Below, one piece after another: positions 12,123 to 15,668 of a DNA stretch of 15,668 nucleotides. Source of the stretch: Gammaproteobacteria bacterium (GTDB lineage Bacteria; Pseudomonadota; Gammaproteobacteria; Arenicellales; JAHEKD01); assembly GCA_024638545.1 (NCBI GenBank), contig JAHEKD010000004.1, positions 1 through 15,668 of the forward strand, in the 5' to 3' direction. The notes beneath the pieces were generated by a model. The model was not told where the DNA came from and searched no databases. It was given only the letters and a program-made list of their open reading frames with translations. Within the stretch, counting starts at the first letter, position 1. The number at the start of each line of letters is the position of its first letter. The translations under genes and the position numbers were made by a program.

Positions 12123-13172
12123 TTGGATATCACGCACCATCACAGCAATAACGCCAAGCTGGTCTGCCAGGGCGTGTGGAAGTTGTTTGGTGACAATGCC
12201 GGTGTTTTTCTGGGTAGCTATAAGGGAAAAAAACCGCGGCTTAAAGATGTCCTGGACGCAGGCCTGATTGGCGCTGTTCAGGATTGTAACCTTGAAGTCA
12301 ATGATGGCGAGATCTTTGTCATCATGGGTTTATCAGGCTCTGGGAAATCTACCTTACTACGTCTGCTTTCCAGGTTGATTGATCCCACTGCAGGACATAT
12401 CTATTTCAACGGGGAGGACCTGGCGGCACTATCAAATAAGCAAATGATTGAAATTCGGCGCCACAGTATGGGCATGGTTTTTCAGCAGTTTGCACTATTA
12501 CCGCACCTTTCAGTACTGGAGAACGTTGCTTTTCCACTCGATGTACAGGGCGTGAGCCGGGCAGAACGGGAAAAACGCGCGCAGGAAGTGATAGAACTGG
12601 TCGGATTAAAGGGCAGGGAATTCTACTACCCGGCAGAACTTTCAGGCGGACAGCAGCAGCGGGTTGGTATCGCCCGGTCACTGGCCGTTGAGCCCGATCT
12701 GTGGTTTCTCGACGAACCGTTTTCGGCGCTCGATCCGTTAATCAGGCGTGAAATGCAGGACGAGTTTTTAAGACTGCAAAAACTGCTTAATAAAACCATC
12801 GTCTTTGTAACCCATGATTTTGATGAAGCTATTCGTCTGGGCGATCGAATCGCGATCATGAAAGATGGGAGCATTGACCAGATTGGCGCTGCCGAGGAGT
12901 TGATCATCAATCCATCAACAGACTATGTCAAAGAATTTACCAAGAACATTCCCCGTGAAAAGGTGCTCACGCTGTCTGCAATCATGAAGCCACCCGCGCT
13001 TGATGTTAACCGGTTTTGTGCGCAATTCCCGGCAAATACAAAAATCAGCGAGGTATCCCAGGTACTATACCAGAGTGATCAACCTGTAGAAGTTGTGAAT
13101 GAAAAGGGCGACAAGCTTGGGTATGTCGATCGCGAGTCGGTAATCAAAGTTCTCATGAGCGGGGATTTTTGA
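12123..13172 (+). CDS. proV: Glycine betaine/proline-type ABC transporter ATPase
   Basis: A 349-residue ATP-binding subunit of the ProV/OpuAA family. Walker A is GLSGSGKST (69-77), the Q-loop is at Gln121-Gln122, the signature LSGGQQQR is at 173-180, Walker B WFLDEP has Glu198, and the switch His231 sits in VTHDFDEA. The N-terminal VWKLFGDN motif is typical of the family. After residue 280 a C-terminal extension with CBS-like character (VNEKGDKLGYVDRESVIKVL) is shorter than the paired CBS domains of E. coli ProV. The only nearby in-frame start is TTG 12123, five codons after a stop, with no good Shine-Dalgarno sequence, so translation may be weak. The stop overlaps the permease start (TGATG). 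It energises betaine uptake at the inner membrane. Confidence 0.9.
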   Translation: MDITHHHSNNAKLVCQGVWKLFGDNAGVFLGSYKGKKPRLKDVLDAGLIGAVQDCNLEVNDGEIFVIMGLSGSGKSTLLRLLSRLIDPTAGHIYFNGEDLAALSNKQMIEIRRHSMGMVFQQFALLPHLSVLENVAFPLDVQGVSRAEREKRAQEVIELVGLKGREFYYPAELSGGQQQRVGIARSLAVEPDLWFLDEPFSALDPLIRREMQDEFLRLQKLLNKTIVFVTHDFDEAIRLGDRIAIMKDGSIDQIGAAEELIINPSTDYVKEFTKNIPREKVLTLSAIMKPPALDVNRFCAQFPANTKISEVSQVLYQSDQPVEVVNEKGDKLGYVDRESVIKVLMSGDF

Positions 13173-15190
13173 TGCACGCTGAGCATAGCACCAGAACGGA
13201 TGTCCTGCTTAAAAAGCATCCCTATGCTTTCATCTGGACACTGCTCGCCATGCTGACGGCCGTGCTCATGTTCTTGGGTAAAAGTGAAGTCAGGTGGGCT
13301 TTTAAAGTGCCGCGGGAATTACGACTGAATCTAAAGAGCTACATATCAGACTTCATGGACTGGTTGGTGAATTCAGCGGATCTTGGCATATTTACTTTTT
13401 ATGAACTCACCCGCGGTATATCGTGGATGCTGGAAAAGCCACTGGACTTTACGACGGGAATTCTGGCAACCGGGCTGATGTCGGGCGAGGGTTCAAATGC
13501 AGTGCAGCTTACGCCGCCTTTATCCTGGCTGGCTGTTATATTGGTGCTTGTCTGCCTGGGCCGCTACGCACGAGACTGGAAGCTGGCGATTTTTGTTGGA
13601 TGCTGTTTCGCCTATCTTGCGCTATTTGGGCAATGGCAAAGTGCAATGGTAACGCTGTCATCGATTCTTATCGCCGTACCGCTGGGTGTATTCGGTGGAT
13701 TAGTGCTGGGGATCATGGCTCACCGCTGGCGATTATTTGAAAAATTTATTACCCCAGTACTTGACTTAATGCAAACAGTTCCGGTGTTTGCCTACTTGTT
13801 ACCGATACTTTTTTTGTTTGGTTTTGGGCCGGTGGCGGCAATGATAGCCACCATCATCTACGCCATGCCGCCGATGGTGCGCGTCACCATGCTGGCACTC
13901 AGGCAAGTGCCCGATCAGCTTCGGGACCTGGGTAATATGGTCGGCTGCACTGACTATCAGATGTTAAGGCGAATCTTAATTCCAACCGCAATGCCCTCGC
14001 TGATGGTCGGCGTAAACCAGGTGATTATGCTGTCATTGAACATGGTCATTATTGCGTCCATGATTGGTGCCGGCGGATTGGGTTATGACGTCTTAACTGC
14101 GCTACGGCGTCTTGACATTGGCGCCGGTGTAGAGTCAGGACTCGCCATTGTTGTTTTGGCGATTGCGCTTGACCGGCTCAGCCAGGCACTGGCAAAAAAG
14201 CGCACCAAAATCAGGGACAGCAGCGACAGTCAGCACTTTTTTGTGCGCTACCCATACACATGCTTGTGTTCGTTGATACTGGTATTGATAACGCTGATTG
14301 CATTAGTAGTGCCCGCACTGCAGGTATACCCTGAGTCCTGGTCGTTGACCACAGGCAGTTTCTGGGACGATCTGGTTAAATATATCAATATTAATTACTT
14401 TGATGAACTTGAGGCCTTTAAAGTGTTTGTATTGCTCAATATTCTGGTTCCATTGAAGCGATTTTTACTGGCCTTGCCCTGGCCGATGGTTATTGTCGCC
14501 GTTGCCCTTGCCGGCTATCAACTCGGGGGTGCACGTCTCGCTCTGCTGACAGCGGTGTTGAGTCTGTTTTGCGCCGTCGTGGGACTCTGGGATAAAAGCA
14601 TGATTACGGTCTACCTGTGCGGTATTTCTGTCCTGTTTGCGGCGGCCCTTGGCATTGTGCTGGGCATTATTGCGGCCGAAAATTTACGTTTTGGCAAGAT
14701 GATTGAGGTTGTCATCGACACCTTGCAAACGCTGCCATCGTTTGTCTACTTGATGCCTGTGGTGATGTTGTTCAGAGTTGGCGATTTTGCCGCGATGATT
14801 GCGGTAATTGCCTATTCTATCGTGCCTGCAATTCGCTATACACTGCACGGAATACGCCAGGTCAATCCACAGTTAATTGAGGCGGGACTGGTTTCCGGCT
14901 GCACGGACTGGCAGATACTGACCAAGATCAAGCTGAAACTGGCGCTTCCGCAAGTCATGCTGGGCATTAACCAGACTGTCATGCTGGCGTTATCGATGTT
15001 GGTAATTACCGCCCTGGTAGGTACAAGAGACCTGGGGCAGGAAGTCTATATTGCGCTGACCAAGGCGGATACCGGCAAGGGAATTGTTGCGGGCTTATGT
15101 GTCGCCTTTATCGCGATAATTACAGATCGATTGATCACCGCCGCAGTCGATAAATCGAAAAAACGCCTTGGATTGAAACAGGTCAACTGA
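13172..15190 (+). CDS. proW: Betaine ABC transporter permease, two fused transmembrane domains
   Basis: A 672-residue inner-membrane permease carrying two ProW-type transport domains in one chain, whereas E. coli ProW is a single domain of about 354 residues that dimerises. Each half has a hydrophobic core and an ATPase-contacting EAA-type loop: about 249-283 (LRDLGNMVGCTDYQMLRRI) and about 568-601 (LIEAGLVSGCTDWQILTKI). GCTD and PSLMVGVNQ/PQVMLGINQ mark the internal duplication. Preceding segments also match (LMQTVPVFAYLLP, TLQTLPSFVYLMP). The linker, about 340-360, is charged. Start is ATG 13172, one base overlapping the ATPase stop; TTG 13169 is an alternative. Fused permeases of this type occur in marine proteobacteria. 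The two halves differ enough to be asymmetric. Confidence 0.92.
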   Translation: MHAEHSTRTDVLLKKHPYAFIWTLLAMLTAVLMFLGKSEVRWAFKVPRELRLNLKSYISDFMDWLVNSADLGIFTFYELTRGISWMLEKPLDFTTGILATGLMSGEGSNAVQLTPPLSWLAVILVLVCLGRYARDWKLAIFVGCCFAYLALFGQWQSAMVTLSSILIAVPLGVFGGLVLGIMAHRWRLFEKFITPVLDLMQTVPVFAYLLPILFLFGFGPVAAMIATIIYAMPPMVRVTMLALRQVPDQLRDLGNMVGCTDYQMLRRILIPTAMPSLMVGVNQVIMLSLNMVIIASMIGAGGLGYDVLTALRRLDIGAGVESGLAIVVLAIALDRLSQALAKKRTKIRDSSDSQHFFVRYPYTCLCSLILVLITLIALVVPALQVYPESWSLTTGSFWDDLVKYININYFDELEAFKVFVLLNILVPLKRFLLALPWPMVIVAVALAGYQLGGARLALLTAVLSLFCAVVGLWDKSMITVYLCGISVLFAAALGIVLGIIAAENLRFGKMIEVVIDTLQTLPSFVYLMPVVMLFRVGDFAAMIAVIAYSIVPAIRYTLHGIRQVNPQLIEAGLVSGCTDWQILTKIKLKLALPQVMLGINQTVMLALSMLVITALVGTRDLGQEVYIALTKADTGKGIVAGLCVAFIAIITDRLITAAVDKSKKRLGLKQVN

Positions 15191-15199
15191 TAGAGCACC

Positions 15200-15349
15200 A
15201 TGGGTAATTATTTTCAGACAACGCCATTTTATTACCGGTATTTAAACAACCGTGCACAAAAAACATCGCTACCAGCATGGTTGAAAAATCAGGCAATCGT
15301 TACGCTGCAAGACACGGTATACACGACAGGACGATTTAATTTAACATGA
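15200..15349 (+). CDS. Possible 49-aa ORF filling the permease-flavoprotein gap
   Basis: ATG 15200 opens nine bases after the permease stop and the frame closes with TGA 15347-15349, overlapping the next gene's ATG as ATGA. AGAG (15192-15195) is a weak possible ribosome-binding site. The product is basic and aromatic at its start (MGNYFQTTPFYYRYLNN); no signal, membrane segment or known domain is visible. A frame of this size can arise by chance, so the arrangement is the only support. Confidence 0.25.
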   Translation: MGNYFQTTPFYYRYLNNRAQKTSLPAWLKNQAIVTLQDTVYTTGRFNLT

Positions 15350-15668
15350 ACACTTCAATTCCATCACACGCACAGGTCATTGTCATAGGAGGCGGGATTA
15401 TTGGATGTTCGACGGCTTATCACCTTGCAAAAGAGCATCATGCAGACGTTCTTGTGCTTGAGCGCGGTAAATTAACCTGCGGCACAAGTTTCCATGCGGC
15501 AGGACTGGTGGGTCAGTTAAGGAGCAATGCCTCTATTACGCGTTTGTTAAAGTACAGTGTCGAACTCTACGAAACCATTGAGAATGAAACAGGCCTGGCA
15601 TCGGGCTGGAAACAAAATGGCGGGCTGCGTCTGGCAAATAACAAGGAGCGCTGGACAGAGATTAAAAG
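15346..15668 (+). CDS. Dimethylglycine/sarcosine dehydrogenase-family flavoprotein, 3'-truncated
   Basis: The first 107 residues of an FAD-dependent amine oxidoreductase; the rest lies beyond the window. The dinucleotide-binding motif VIVIGGGIIGCSTAYHL is at about 11-27, followed by VLVLERGKL, the acidic end of the second strand. CGTSFHAAGLVGQLRS places His50 where mammalian dimethylglycine and sarcosine dehydrogenases carry covalently bound FAD. Later LYETIENETG and GWKQNGGLRLA fit the same family. These enzymes oxidatively remove an N-methyl group, giving a one-carbon unit at formaldehyde level. Position after the betaine transporter suggests a role in betaine catabolism. Full length would show whether the C-terminal folate-binding (GcvT-like) domain is present. 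A weak AGGA (15328-15331) precedes the ATG. Confidence 0.87.
   Translation, partial: MNTSIPSHAQVIVIGGGIIGCSTAYHLAKEHHADVLVLERGKLTCGTSFHAAGLVGQLRSNASITRLLKYSVELYETIENETGLASGWKQNGGLRLANNKERWTEIK

Noticed and set aside
15233..15240. Palindrome TACCGGTA in the gap before the flavoprotein gene.
   Set aside because: Eight bases is too short to distinguish from chance, and it does not match the TCCACAT motif of the operon.

Overview
The window looks like chromosomal DNA of a gammaproteobacterium, probably marine or salt-adapted. The organism call is an inference: the partial first gene closely resembles enterobacterial endonuclease VIII, and the right end carries glycine-betaine uptake genes next to a methylglycine-oxidase-type flavoprotein. 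I see no rRNA, tRNA, CRISPR array, transposase or prophage gene.

Left part (1-5838). The window opens inside nei (base-excision repair). A gene-free stretch of about 530 bases follows, between convergent genes. It is rich in complementary segments whose G-U pairs only work if the + strand is transcribed, so it is a candidate structured RNA. Next, on the minus strand, are a class-C beta-lactamase-fold serine hydrolase (6-aminohexanoate-dimer-hydrolase type) and an HD-domain phosphohydrolase. The HD gene is divergent from a Tat-exported aldo/keto reductase, and their promoters overlap. Two small unrecognised genes follow (a cytosolic 83-aa protein and an exported 108-aa protein), then a minus-strand Fe(II)/2-oxoglutarate oxygenase.

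Middle part (5970-9952). A minus-strand type II haloacid dehalogenase is divergent from a + strand series: a 3-hydroxyisobutyrate-dehydrogenase-family enzyme, a GFA/CENP-V-type zinc protein, a membrane zinc metallopeptidase (YugP type) and a choline-kinase-like phosphotransferase. This is a mixed small-molecule and aldehyde-handling set. Several intergenic gaps hold short exact repeats or dyads, including GCAGAT three times at an exact 11-base period.

Right part (9949-15668). A DeoR-family repressor, on the minus strand, faces a + strand operon: an OpuAC/ProX-type betaine-binding protein, a ProV-type ATPase and a 672-aa permease with two fused transport domains. After it comes the start of a dimethylglycine/sarcosine-dehydrogenase-family flavoprotein. 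Together these suggest import of a methylated amine such as glycine betaine followed by oxidative demethylation. Repeated TCCACAT motifs lie in the regulator-operon intergenic region and are the best candidate DeoR operators. The gap between the binding-protein and ATPase genes is heavily structured (two large hairpins flanking a tandem 15-base repeat), which suggests differential expression within the operon.
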